Below are positions 1 through 9,199 of a DNA stretch of 64,000 nucleotides, one piece after another (position 1 is the first letter of the stretch; every line of letters starts with the position of its first letter). Origin of the DNA: Winogradskyella pacifica (GTDB taxonomy: Bacteria; Bacteroidota; Bacteroidia; Flavobacteriales; Flavobacteriaceae); assembly GCF_013403915.1 (NCBI RefSeq), contig NZ_JABFDI010000002.1, forward strand, positions 186,001-250,000. Direction: 5' to 3'. The notes beneath the pieces were generated by a model. The model did no database searches. It worked only from the letters and a program-made list of their open reading frames with translations, and was not told where the DNA came from. Position numbers and translations under genes: made by a program.

Positions 1-796
1 AGATGCCGTAACCATCACTTTTTATTTTATCTGTGACTTCAGGGATGATATTACTCCAGTCTAAATCTAACCCTCCAACAAACGGGTTCATCCAGTCTTT
101 TGGCACGTCAACTCCAAATTCTCCCACAGCTTGCCACCCTAAATAGCCTATAACTAAGGCTGAAATTGTCATAATTCCGAATTGAACAACATCTGCCCAA
201 ACAATTCCGGACATGCCTCCCAATAAAGAATAAAACACAGCAAACAACGTGAATATGGTGCCATAAAAATGCGGGACATATTCTAGTGGAATAGAAAAAG
301 GAACATAATTACTTACTAATTCCCATGGTACAAAGATTTCAACAAATTTCCCTAAACCAATAAAACCATAAGCTAAATAGCCCAAGCACACTACTAATGC
401 AAAAACGACGACAATAATGTGAGATAATTTTGCTCCTTTTCCGAAACCGAAACGTGTACCTATCCATTCAGCACCTGTTGTAGCATTAGATCTACGTAGC
501 CATTTAGATAAATAAACCATTAAAAATATTTGGTTAAATACGGGCCATAACCATGGAACCCAAGCGCTTTTTATCCCATAAACAAACATTAGTGTCACCA
601 GCCAAATTGTTCCTGATATGTCAAACATACCAGAGGCGTTAGAGAGCCCTAATAAATACCAAGGAATAGATTTTCCGCCCAATAAATAATCATCCTTACT
701 TTGTTGTGCTTTTTTACGGAGTACCAAGCCAATGATAATAATTGTGACTAAGTATAAAGCGATAATTAGGATGTCAATTGTGTGTAGTAATTGCAT
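1..796 (-). CDS. Sodium:solute symporter (SSS family), 3' end outside window
   Basis: The 265 visible residues start MQLLHTIDILIIALY and form repeated hydrophobic segments typical of a sodium/solute symporter. The segment YLLGGKSIPWYLLGLS after the first membrane helix is the usual SSS signature region. The gene begins 5 nt after the stop of the GH26 mannanase gene, so the two are probably cotranscribed. In Bacteroides fragilis a cation symporter is encoded beside a GH26 mannanase, mannosylglucose phosphorylase and cellobiose 2-epimerase and is thought to import mannobiose; the same role is inferred here from context only. The C-terminal half is missing because the window begins inside the gene. 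Confidence 0.9.
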   Translation of the reverse strand, partial: MQLLHTIDILIIALYLVTIIIIGLVLRKKAQQSKDDYLLGGKSIPWYLLGLSNASGMFDISGTIWLVTLMFVYGIKSAWVPWLWPVFNQIFLMVYLSKWLRRSNATTGAEWIGTRFGFGKGAKLSHIIVVVFALVVCLGYLAYGFIGLGKFVEIFVPWELVSNYVPFSIPLEYVPHFYGTIFTLFAVFYSLLGGMSGIVWADVVQFGIMTISALVIGYLGWQAVGEFGVDVPKDWMNPFVGGLDLDWSNIIPEVTDKIKSDGYGI

Positions 797-801
797 GTGA
801 A

Positions 802-1917
802 TTATGGGTTTATAAGATTTATGTCTTTTAAAAACAATGTTTTAGGTAGTGCCTTAAATTTCTTAAAATCGAGTTCGTTAACGTGTCCTTTGTAAGGCAT
901 GTAATGGTGTTTTTCGTCATGATTTCTCCAAAATAAAATCCAACTAATTCCAGAATCTTTAATACTTGGGTACAAAACCTCAGTAAACCAATTACTAGTT
1001 GGAACCTTTTCTAGTCCAGTTTCTGTAAACGCAAACAATTTATCTTTTTGAGTTGCATAAGATTTAACAATGGCCAAATCATTAACAACTGAATTTACGT
1101 ACTCTTCAGTATTGTTGAAATCGTAAATATCGGATCCTAAAATATCAACATAATCATCGCCAGGGTAATAGGTCATATAATTATCCTCTGGGTTTAGTTT
1201 ATTGGGTGAGTAGGTATATAATAGGTTGTGAACTTGGTGTTTGTCTCTTAAGAGTTGGACTGTTTGATGCCATAATTTTTTATATTCTGTAGTTGTGCAA
1301 TGGCCTTTTCCCCACCAAAACCAAGAGCCGTTCATTTCATGAAAAGGTCTAAATATTATTGGGATTTTTGTGTCATTATATTTTAAAGATTTAAAGAAGC
1401 TGGCTAATCTTCCGATCCAAAGTTCATATTTCTCTCTATGGGTTCCTCCTTCTAAAATTTGTGCTACTGCAGGTGTTTGGTCCCAAGAATCTCCACCAGA
1501 TACAGGGTTGTCGGAGTGCCAACTAATTGTAATAATGCCTCCTTTTTTATGGGCATCTATAATTAGGTTTCTCATTAAATTAAATGGGACGCTATCTAAG
1601 TTTACGTCCGATCCTTTTTCTATCCAACCAATGTCAAAACCGTATACAGAGGGTTGGTCTTCGATCATATCAAAAACATCACTTTTTTCAACATCGAGAT
1701 AATCCGCTTTTTTCCATCCCATGCCATAAGATGTACAATCTTGATGTCCTATAGCAAACCCTTTTTGTGAAATAAGGAATAGTTTTTTTCTTAATAACTG
1801 TGAGCTTTCTGATATTTTATCATCAACTAAAGTCGGTTTTTTATAATCGCTCGTATAAATTGACTTGCAGGAAAACATTGTAAACACTAATACTATCGGA
1901 ATAATTTTTTTAAACAT
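802..1917 (-). CDS. GH26 family beta-mannanase-like lipoprotein
   Basis: 371 aa. A short signal peptide ends in FTMFSC, giving a lipidated Cys17, so the enzyme is likely anchored to the outer membrane or cell surface. The glycoside hydrolase 26 hallmarks are present: IIFRPFHEMNGSWFWWG carries the presumed acid/base Glu194, and FAFTETGLE carries the presumed nucleophile Glu299. GH26 enzymes are mostly endo- or exo-beta-1,4-mannanases. The next gene downstream is a sugar symporter, and the divergent genes are an AraC regulator and a SusC/SusD system, all fitting mannan or manno-oligosaccharide use. Exact substrate (linear mannan, galactomannan, glucomannan) cannot be read from sequence. Confidence 0.9.
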   Translation of the reverse strand: MFKKIIPIVLVFTMFSCKSIYTSDYKKPTLVDDKISESSQLLRKKLFLISQKGFAIGHQDCTSYGMGWKKADYLDVEKSDVFDMIEDQPSVYGFDIGWIEKGSDVNLDSVPFNLMRNLIIDAHKKGGIITISWHSDNPVSGGDSWDQTPAVAQILEGGTHREKYELWIGRLASFFKSLKYNDTKIPIIFRPFHEMNGSWFWWGKGHCTTTEYKKLWHQTVQLLRDKHQVHNLLYTYSPNKLNPEDNYMTYYPGDDYVDILGSDIYDFNNTEEYVNSVVNDLAIVKSYATQKDKLFAFTETGLEKVPTSNWFTEVLYPSIKDSGISWILFWRNHDEKHHYMPYKGHVNELDFKKFKALPKTLFLKDINLINP

Positions 1918-2106
1918 AATAATTTAACGTTTGTAGCATTCTTAAAAAAGAACAATTATATTTTATATTAATTAATATTTTTACATCTTTAATTGTGGAA
2001 AATGTAAAAATTACACACTAATTTTAGATATTTCAAATTTAGGGAACCCAGCTTTATATAGTTGGTATTATTTTATCAATTTGTTACATTATTATAAATC
2101 TTTATT

Positions 2107-2985
2107 ATGGATATTATTAAAAACACGCATAGAGAAATCACACCATTATCTCCTGAGGATAGTTTTTTAGTCTTCGACAGGGTTAAAGAAGAATTTGATT
2201 TCCCTATACATTTTCATCCTGAATATGAGTTGAACTTTATAAGAAATGGTAAAGGAGTAAAAAGAATTATTGGAGATAGTATGGAGGAGATTGGAGATGT
2301 TGAATTGGTGTTGGTTGGTCCAAATTTACATCATGGATGGGTAACTCATAACTGTAAGAGTAAATCAATTCATGAAATAACGATTCAGTTTGATGAACAT
2401 TTATTTGCTTCAGATTTTTTAAGGAGACGAATTATGAAGCCTATAAGGGATATGTTTAATAGATCCGTCCATGGTATTTTATTTTCTAAAAAAACAGCTT
2501 TAGAATTACAAGCTAGAATAGCTCAGGTATCGCGATTAGATGGTATGGATTATTTTTTAGAATTAGTTTCAATACTACATGATTTAGCCAATTCTAGGAA
2601 CCAGCGCTTACTATCGACCTACACAGTATATAGGGAGAATTTTGAGAATAGTGATAAAATAAAAACAGTTTATGAATATATCCAAGGGCATTTTAGTGAA
2701 AAAATAACACTATCTCAAGTTTCAGAAATTGTAAATATGAGTAATGTGTCTTTTAATAGGTTTATGAAAAAAAGAACCGGAAAGACATTTGTAGATTATG
2801 TTAATGAAGTTCGAATTGGTTATGCTGCGATGTGGTTATTGGAAAAAGATAATAGCATCTCTGAAATTGCATATAATTGCGGTTTTAACAATATCGCAAA
2901 TTTCAATAGGGTGTTTAAGAAGTTAAAAAAATGCACACCTAGTCAGTACAAAAATGAATTTTCGGGTATAAAAAGAATCCTATGA
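2107..2985 (+). CDS. AraC family transcriptional regulator
   Basis: 292 aa. The N-terminal half (about 20-100) looks like a cupin sensing domain with FPIHFHPEYELNFIRNGKG. The last 100 residues form the double helix-turn-helix of the AraC/XylS family, including EKITLSQVSEIVNMSNVSFNRFMKK and ISEIAYNCGFNNIANFNRVFKK. It is divergent from the GH26 gene (189 nt between starts) and lies upstream of susC on the same strand, the position of a local activator responding to a sugar released from the polysaccharide. The effector sugar is unknown. Confidence 0.92.
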   Translation: MDIIKNTHREITPLSPEDSFLVFDRVKEEFDFPIHFHPEYELNFIRNGKGVKRIIGDSMEEIGDVELVLVGPNLHHGWVTHNCKSKSIHEITIQFDEHLFASDFLRRRIMKPIRDMFNRSVHGILFSKKTALELQARIAQVSRLDGMDYFLELVSILHDLANSRNQRLLSTYTVYRENFENSDKIKTVYEYIQGHFSEKITLSQVSEIVNMSNVSFNRFMKKRTGKTFVDYVNEVRIGYAAMWLLEKDNSISEIAYNCGFNNIANFNRVFKKLKKCTPSQYKNEFSGIKRIL

Positions 2986-3153
2986 ATTTTCTTCACTAAA
3001 TGTCTTAGGTGGGGTTGTAAAAGAATTTTTGTTTGCATCTGATATTCTGTCAATAAACGTCGTTAGGTTTTATTGTGATCTGTACAATTTATCTAATTTC
3101 ATGTATTATTTTATATTGTCGAATATATTTTATTAGTAAATGACAAAATACTA

Positions 3154-3185
3154 TTAACACTACGTTAACAATTCTGTTAATTTTG
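3154..3185 (+). promoter_or_regulatory. Candidate susC promoter with TTAACA repeats
   Basis: TAATTTTG at 3178-3185 matches the Bacteroidota -7 box TAnnTTTG. No clear TTG -33 element is found at the usual distance. Instead TTAACA occurs at 3154-3159 and 3165-3170 (11 bp apart, one helical turn) and in inverted form, TGTTAA, at 3175-3180 overlapping the -7 box. A weak -33 plus repeats suggests an activator-dependent promoter, plausibly the target of the adjacent AraC protein. The surrounding 2986-3281 stretch contains no convincing gene. Confidence 0.4.
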
Positions 3186-3281
3186 GAATCATCAATAAAT
3201 GAACTGTAAAATTATTTATATAATAATTATAAGGTGAAAAAATTGGGAATTAACAATCAACTTCTACTAATATCAATTAAT

Positions 3282-6200
3282 ATGCGAAAATTCGATTTTA
3301 AAAACATTTGTTGCAGCACTAAATATTGTTATTCATTTTTACTGCTTCTTTTAATGGGGCAATTTGCTATTGCTCAAAACCAAGTAAAAGGAACCGTGTC
3401 TGATTCTAATGGAGTAACGCTACTTGGAGTTGCGGTGATAGAAAAAGGAACTACAAATGGAGTTGTAACTGATTTTGATGGTGGCTATGTCATTAATGTT
3501 AATGAAAATTCAACCTTAGTATTTAGTTATATAGGGTTTGAAACCAAAGAAGTTTCAGTAAAAAATAAAGAACTCATTAATGTAACTTTAGATGAAAGTG
3601 TAGAAGGTTTAGATGAGGTTGTTGTTATTGGTTATGGTTCACAGCGAAAGGAGCAATTAAGTGGTTCTGTGTCTAGTGTAGATACCGAAGCATTAGAGAC
3701 AATACCGCAAGTTGGTATTGATCAAATGATGCAAGGTAGAGCCGCAGGTGTGAGTATTACTCAGAATTCTGGTCAGCCAGGTAGTGCTGTTTCTGTAAGG
3801 ATTCGTGGTATCAATACTATAACAGGTTCTAGTGAGCCCTTATATATTATAGATGGTGTGCCAGTGTCTGGGGATTCTAATAATGTGGCTACAAGTGGAC
3901 GTTCTATTGCAGATAATGGCATTGGTGAGAGCAGTGGTTCAACGGGTGTGAGCCCTTTATCTGCGTTAAATCCTAACGATGTAGAGTCTATTGACATACT
4001 TAAAGATGCTTCTGCTACTGCGATTTATGGTTCTAGAGGATCTAATGGAGTTGTGATTATTACAACCAAAAAGGGTAAGAATTCAAAAGGAAAACTTTCA
4101 TATAATACATTTATAGCAATACAACGTCCTACAAATTTAATTGAGGTTTTAGATTTACCAGGTTATGCAAGATTGCAGAATGAAATAGGAGAAATATATG
4201 GCCTTACTCCTAGGGTCGAATTTTTAAACCCTGATCTTTTAGGTCCAGGAACTAATTGGCAAAAGGAGATTTTTAGCGATGCCATGATGCAAAATCATCA
4301 AGTGTCTTTTTCTGGTGGCAACGAGGGTATTAATTACTTTTTGTCTACAGGATATGTTGATCAAGAAGGTACTGTCATAGGATCTTCATTTAATCGTATT
4401 TCGGTAAGAGCTAATGTAAATGCCAAATTAAATAAGTCCATTAATGTTGGGGTCAGTTTTACAACAAGTAGAACAAATGAAAGCCTAACCTTAAATAACT
4501 CAACTAATGGGCTTATTGGTCTTTCTTTATTAAACAATCCTGCAACTGCAGTTTATAATCCTGATGGGTCGTTTGCGGGTCCTGTGACATCTGAAGAAAT
4601 TGCTTTTGGTATAAGAAATCCGATTGCAGAAGCATTAAGCGTTAAAAATAAATTAACTAGAAATAGAGTATTAGGAAATATTTATAGTGAGTTTAAAATA
4701 TCGGAGAATTTTACTTATAGATTAGAAATGGGTGGTGATTTCGGGAACAATATTAGTGATAGATTTCAGCCTACATTTAATTATGGAGCGATTGATAGAG
4801 GAACAAATAGTTTAAGTATTAGAAATGAAAACACGGATTTTTGGATTGTAAAAAACTTATTGACGTTCAATAAAACCTTTAATGAGAAACATAATTTCAC
4901 AGTCCTATTGGGGCATGAAGTCCAAGAGTCAATTTGGCAAGGTGTAATTTCTCAAGATGGAGATTTTGTAAGTAATGATGTTCCAGTTTTAGGAACTGGA
5001 GATGCTAATGATTTTACAGATCAATACAAAGGAAGCGCAGCGTTAGAATCTTACTTTGGTAGATTAATCTATTCATTAGATAATAAATATAATGTTACAG
5101 CATCTTTAAGGGCTGATGGTTCTTCAAAATTTGCTGAAGGTAATAAATGGGGATATTTCCCTTCTGTTTCAGCCGCCTGGAGATTGTCTAACGAAAGTTT
5201 TATGGATGGTGTCACTGCTGTAGAAAACATAAAACTATATGGAGGTTATGGTGAAGTAGGGAATCAAAATATTCCAAATTTCGCTTATGGTGCACGATTA
5301 AATACAATTTCAACAGGTACAGGAACAGGGTTCGAATATGCGAATTTTGCAAACGAGGATTTAACCTGGGAATCTTCTACACAAACTAACTTTGGTTTAA
5401 ATTTTACATTATTTAATTCACGATTAAACACAACTGTAGAAGTTTATAAGAAAATTTCAAAAGATTTTCTTTACCAACTTGCAGTCACCGATTTTATTAC
5501 TGGAGGTAATTCGCCAGGAGCAATAACTCCTCCATGGGTTAACTTAGGTGAAATGCAAAATACAGGTGTTGATGTTACTTTAAGTTACAAAACAGATGCG
5601 AAAAATTTTAACTGGAATTCTTCATTAACAGTATCGCATTATAAAAATAGAGTGAATGAGCTTTTAGGTGATCTAACAATAAATGGGGATTTGTCTTTAG
5701 ATAATTCTAATCAAAATATTACAATAACTCAAGTTGGTCAACCTATTGGTTTATTCTATGGCTATCAGGTTGAAGGGATTTTTAGAACTCTAGATGATAT
5801 TAATGGAGCTCCAGTTCAATTTGGAAGACCTTATGAAGATGCTTTATTTGGGTCAACATGGCTAGGTGATGTAAAGTATAAAGATATAAGTGGCCCAGAC
5901 GGTGTGCCTGATGGAATTATAGATGGAGATGATAGAACAATTATTGGAAACCCACACCCAGATTTTACATTTGGTTTTCAAAATTCATTCTCTTATAAAA
6001 GCTTTGATTTATCCGTATTTATGCAAGGGTCTTATGGTAATGATATCTTCAATGCTATTGGACGCTCATTAACCGCAGGAAATAGAACTTATACAAACCA
6101 AGTGGCTTCAGTGTTAGATTACTGGTCTGTTGATAACCCGAATTCAGGTTCACCGAGATTAGCAAGAAATGACACGCCAAACATTAATATATCGGATAGG

Positions 6201-6458
6201 TACATAGAAGATGGTTCATATTTAAGAATACAAAATGTAACTATAGGTTACACGCTTCCAAGCAAATTTTCTGAAGAGATAGGTTTGAGTAAGTTAAAAC
6301 TATATGGAAGTATTCAAAACCTTTACACATTTACTAATTATTCTGGTTACGATCCAGAAGTAGGCGCATACAACCAAAATGCACTTTTATTAGGGGTGGA
6401 TAATGGGCGTTACCCATCACCAAGAACATTTACGTTAGGAATCAATGTTGAATTTTAA
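3282..6458 (+). CDS. SusC/RagA family TonB-linked outer-membrane transporter
   Basis: 1058 aa from the ATG at 3282, chosen because MRKFDF...LLLLLMGQFAIAQ is a proper signal peptide; a GTG 48 nt upstream would only add 16 residues in front of it. Order of domains: signal peptide (1-32), carboxypeptidase-D-like beta-sandwich (VKGTVSDSNGVTLLGVAV...), TonB-box-like DEVVVIGYG, plug domain with the family motif RIRGINTITGSSEPLYIIDG, then a long beta-barrel ending in FTLGINVEF with the usual terminal Phe. It imports oligosaccharides across the outer membrane with the lipoprotein encoded 13 nt downstream (SusD). Context suggests manno-oligosaccharides. Confidence 0.95.
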   Translation: MRKFDFKNICCSTKYCYSFLLLLLMGQFAIAQNQVKGTVSDSNGVTLLGVAVIEKGTTNGVVTDFDGGYVINVNENSTLVFSYIGFETKEVSVKNKELINVTLDESVEGLDEVVVIGYGSQRKEQLSGSVSSVDTEALETIPQVGIDQMMQGRAAGVSITQNSGQPGSAVSVRIRGINTITGSSEPLYIIDGVPVSGDSNNVATSGRSIADNGIGESSGSTGVSPLSALNPNDVESIDILKDASATAIYGSRGSNGVVIITTKKGKNSKGKLSYNTFIAIQRPTNLIEVLDLPGYARLQNEIGEIYGLTPRVEFLNPDLLGPGTNWQKEIFSDAMMQNHQVSFSGGNEGINYFLSTGYVDQEGTVIGSSFNRISVRANVNAKLNKSINVGVSFTTSRTNESLTLNNSTNGLIGLSLLNNPATAVYNPDGSFAGPVTSEEIAFGIRNPIAEALSVKNKLTRNRVLGNIYSEFKISENFTYRLEMGGDFGNNISDRFQPTFNYGAIDRGTNSLSIRNENTDFWIVKNLLTFNKTFNEKHNFTVLLGHEVQESIWQGVISQDGDFVSNDVPVLGTGDANDFTDQYKGSAALESYFGRLIYSLDNKYNVTASLRADGSSKFAEGNKWGYFPSVSAAWRLSNESFMDGVTAVENIKLYGGYGEVGNQNIPNFAYGARLNTISTGTGTGFEYANFANEDLTWESSTQTNFGLNFTLFNSRLNTTVEVYKKISKDFLYQLAVTDFITGGNSPGAITPPWVNLGEMQNTGVDVTLSYKTDAKNFNWNSSLTVSHYKNRVNELLGDLTINGDLSLDNSNQNITITQVGQPIGLFYGYQVEGIFRTLDDINGAPVQFGRPYEDALFGSTWLGDVKYKDISGPDGVPDGIIDGDDRTIIGNPHPDFTFGFQNSFSYKSFDLSVFMQGSYGNDIFNAIGRSLTAGNRTYTNQVASVLDYWSVDNPNSGSPRLARNDTPNINISDRYIEDGSYLRIQNVTIGYTLPSKFSEEIGLSKLKLYGSIQNLYTFTNYSGYDPEVGAYNQNALLLGVDNGRYPSPRTFTLGINVEF

Positions 6459-6471
6459 AAACCAAGATATA

Positions 6472-8046
6472 ATGAATAATTTATTACGAACTAAGTTTTT
6501 ACTGACATTGGCAGTATTGTTACTTCTGCCATCATGTACTACGGAATTTTTAGATAGACCACCAGAAGATTCGTATAACGTAGTAGACTTCTATCAAACA
6601 GAAGAGCAAGTTAATTCGGGGACGAATCACTTGTATTCTAAGCCTTGGTTTAACTTTATCTCTAATGTTTCTTGGTGTATTGGTGAGTTAAGTTCAGGGA
6701 ATGGCCGTACGTGGGATCCAAGGAATGCTGACTTTACTAATTTTGCAATAACAGGAGAGCACGGAACCTTAACTCAGGCATGGGAATCATTGTATGCTGT
6801 AGTTGCTCAGGCAAACTCAGTAATAAATACAATGCCAGAATTTGTACATCCAGATATTTCGCAAGATGTCGTTAATAACGCTATTGGCGAAGCGCGTTTT
6901 ATCCGTGCCACTGCCTATTTTTATCTTGTCCGAATTTTTGGTCCAATTCCTATTATCGCAGATAATAATCTATACGTTTTAGAGCCTGTAGTTCCTAGAA
7001 ACCCAGAATCTGATGTCTATGAGTTTATTAAAAGAGACTTACAGTTTGCTGTAGATAATTGTTATGAAAAAATTAGAGGTGGAAGTTATGACTTAAATGC
7101 AAAAGTTTCTAGCGGTACAGCTAAGGCAATGTTAGCGAAGATTTATTTGTACGAGCAAGATTATACTAAAGCATTTCAACTCTCTCAAGAGGTTATAACT
7201 TCTGGTGAATTTAAATTATATGGTGGTGATGCAGAAGATGGAGATCCTTCAGGAAGTTATTATGATTTGTTTTTAACTGCAAATGATAATAATCCAGAAT
7301 CAATCTTTGCATTGCAATGGTCAACATCTGGTCAATATGCAGAAGGAAACGGTTTACAATCGCTTTTTGCACAAGCAGGAGTTACTGGTTTTGCGGATGG
7401 TTGGGCTGCAATTGGTCCTTCAATAGATTTGCAAGAAGCTTACGAAGACACAACACAAGATTTACGTTATTACGCTACAATTATGGATCCTGGTTCTTAT
7501 TATGACGACTTAAATGGAGGTTATGCGGTGTCACCAACAGTTAATCATCAAGGGACTAATGTTGGAATAAAAAAATACGTTGTTGGTAATGCTGCGACTA
7601 ATGGAGGTGGAGGTCAACAGAGCTATCCAAACAATACTTATATTCTTAGGTATGGCGAATTATTATTAATTAACGCGGAAGCTGCAGTTATGGGAGGTGG
7701 TTCAAGTGCATACGGTACAGCGTCTCTTAATAAGGTGCGAAGACGTGCTGGTTTAGGAAACATAGATAACCCAACAATAGACGATGTTTTTCAAGAAAGA
7801 CGTATTGAGTTAGCTTTTGAGTTTGAGTTTTGGTATGATGTTGTAAGACGTGGGCCTGCCTTTGCAATAAACTATTTAGGCAATACAGAAAGAGGAGCTT
7901 TTAATAATGATACAACGCCTCCTACAATTAATTCTGAAATGTTTAGTCCTACAATGGACGATATGTTATTTCCATATCCAACAAACGAGACTCAAAATAA
8001 CCCAGCGCTTCAACAGCCTCCAGTGCCTTATAATTTTGGAGAATAA
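6472..8046 (+). CDS. SusD/RagB family glycan-binding lipoprotein
   Basis: Start taken at 6472 (MNNLLRTKFLLT), which follows the susC stop by 13 nt and gives a clean lipoprotein signal ending LLLPSC; an upstream ATG at 6445 would overlap susC. About 524 aa. The SusD pattern is clear: FLDRPPEDSY after the lipobox, the TPR-like N-terminal half (EARFIRATAYFYLVRIFGPIPI), and the C-terminal NTYILRYGELLLINAEA...LNKVRRRAGL and ERRIELAFEFEFWYDVVRRG. It forms the lid on the SusC barrel and captures glycan at the surface. Confidence 0.95.
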   Translation: MNNLLRTKFLLTLAVLLLLPSCTTEFLDRPPEDSYNVVDFYQTEEQVNSGTNHLYSKPWFNFISNVSWCIGELSSGNGRTWDPRNADFTNFAITGEHGTLTQAWESLYAVVAQANSVINTMPEFVHPDISQDVVNNAIGEARFIRATAYFYLVRIFGPIPIIADNNLYVLEPVVPRNPESDVYEFIKRDLQFAVDNCYEKIRGGSYDLNAKVSSGTAKAMLAKIYLYEQDYTKAFQLSQEVITSGEFKLYGGDAEDGDPSGSYYDLFLTANDNNPESIFALQWSTSGQYAEGNGLQSLFAQAGVTGFADGWAAIGPSIDLQEAYEDTTQDLRYYATIMDPGSYYDDLNGGYAVSPTVNHQGTNVGIKKYVVGNAATNGGGGQQSYPNNTYILRYGELLLINAEAAVMGGGSSAYGTASLNKVRRRAGLGNIDNPTIDDVFQERRIELAFEFEFWYDVVRRGPAFAINYLGNTERGAFNNDTTPPTINSEMFSPTMDDMLFPYPTNETQNNPALQQPPVPYNFGE

Positions 8047-8063
8047 ATATAAAAAAGAAGATT

Positions 8064-9149
8064 ATGAAAAAAAATAATTTCACATTGAGCAACATAGCTA
8101 CTTTCTTTTTAATGGTGTTAATGATATTTCAGTTAACATCTTGCGAAAACGAATTTCAAAAGGATTCTATTCCAGAAGCAACTGCTCCTCCTATTATTCA
8201 TAGTGTAAGCGAAGCTAGAGAAGACGTCCCTGTAACACAAGGTGTTTTGCAAGGAACATACATTATAAGAGGCGAAAATTTGGCATCGTTATTTTCTATA
8301 GACTTTAACGGTTTTCCCGCAGGATTTAATCCAGCACTTTTAACAGATAATATTGCTTTTGTAAGCGTGCCTTTAGACGCACCTTACATAAATCAAACAA
8401 ATATTTTGCGATTAGAAAATTTAAAAGGAGTTACTGAATATGATTTTTCTTTATTAACTATTGAAGGATTCACTGAAGAGACAGTTGATGGTGTAAAGGT
8501 TGTTAAGCTTCAGGGTGGTGACTTTACGGATACGTCTACGGTAACCTTTGTGTCAGGATCTGAAGAAAATGGAAACTTAATAGAAGCCCCAGCAACAATT
8601 TTATCTATTAGCCAAACGGAAGTTGTGGTAGAAGTGCCATCGGGTATAGAACAAGCTTTTATTTATTTAGCTACGAGTAGAGGTGCTGTTGCACAATCAG
8701 ATTCATACGGGTTTAGTTACTCTATTTATATTGATGCTTTACATTCAGATTGGACGACAAGTGAATGGGGAGGAACACATGACTTGGCGTCTTCTGAAGT
8801 CGCTTTAGGTGAATTCTCTATTAAAAGTACGAGAGAAGCCTGGTCTGGACTGTCTTTCTTAGTACCAAATATTCCATTTGATGAATATGATGCCCTCACA
8901 GTTTCTGTATACGGAACAGGTGCAGTAGGTGATAAAGTGCAAATTGCTTTAAATGATTTTGATGGAGCACAAACAGTACAGCCTATAGAACTTATACCAG
9001 GAGTATGGAATAAAGTGGTGATTCCTTTATCCGATTTTTATCCAAATGGTGGTGCGCCAGACACAATATTTAGAATGGATTTTCAAGAAGCATCTAATAC
9101 AGGATTAGCAGAATACATTTTTTATATAGATGATTTTGGTTTTCTATAG
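8064..9149 (+). CDS. IPT/TIG-type surface lipoprotein, probable glycan binding
   Basis: 361 aa, 17 nt behind susD. The signal peptide ends in FQLTSC (lipobox). Residues about 40-220 look like two immunoglobulin-like TIG modules (for example GVLQGTYIIRGENLASLFSIDFNG and TVEVPSG-type strands). The C-terminal 140 residues form a beta-sandwich reminiscent of carbohydrate-binding modules, ending AEYIFYIDDFGFL. The place in the operon is that of a SusE/SusF-like surface glycan-binding protein. Function is inferred from position and architecture, since no specific family signature for the binding site is visible. Confidence 0.7.
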   Translation: MKKNNFTLSNIATFFLMVLMIFQLTSCENEFQKDSIPEATAPPIIHSVSEAREDVPVTQGVLQGTYIIRGENLASLFSIDFNGFPAGFNPALLTDNIAFVSVPLDAPYINQTNILRLENLKGVTEYDFSLLTIEGFTEETVDGVKVVKLQGGDFTDTSTVTFVSGSEENGNLIEAPATILSISQTEVVVEVPSGIEQAFIYLATSRGAVAQSDSYGFSYSIYIDALHSDWTTSEWGGTHDLASSEVALGEFSIKSTREAWSGLSFLVPNIPFDEYDALTVSVYGTGAVGDKVQIALNDFDGAQTVQPIELIPGVWNKVVIPLSDFYPNGGAPDTIFRMDFQEASNTGLAEYIFYIDDFGFL

Positions 9150-9199
9150 TAGAAATTAATCAAGTGGAGTTTAAAAACTAATTATTAAAAATATTTGTA

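Noticed and set aside
3234..3281. GTG start 16 codons upstream of susC
   Set aside because: It places polar residues before a complete signal peptide that begins at the ATG at 3282.
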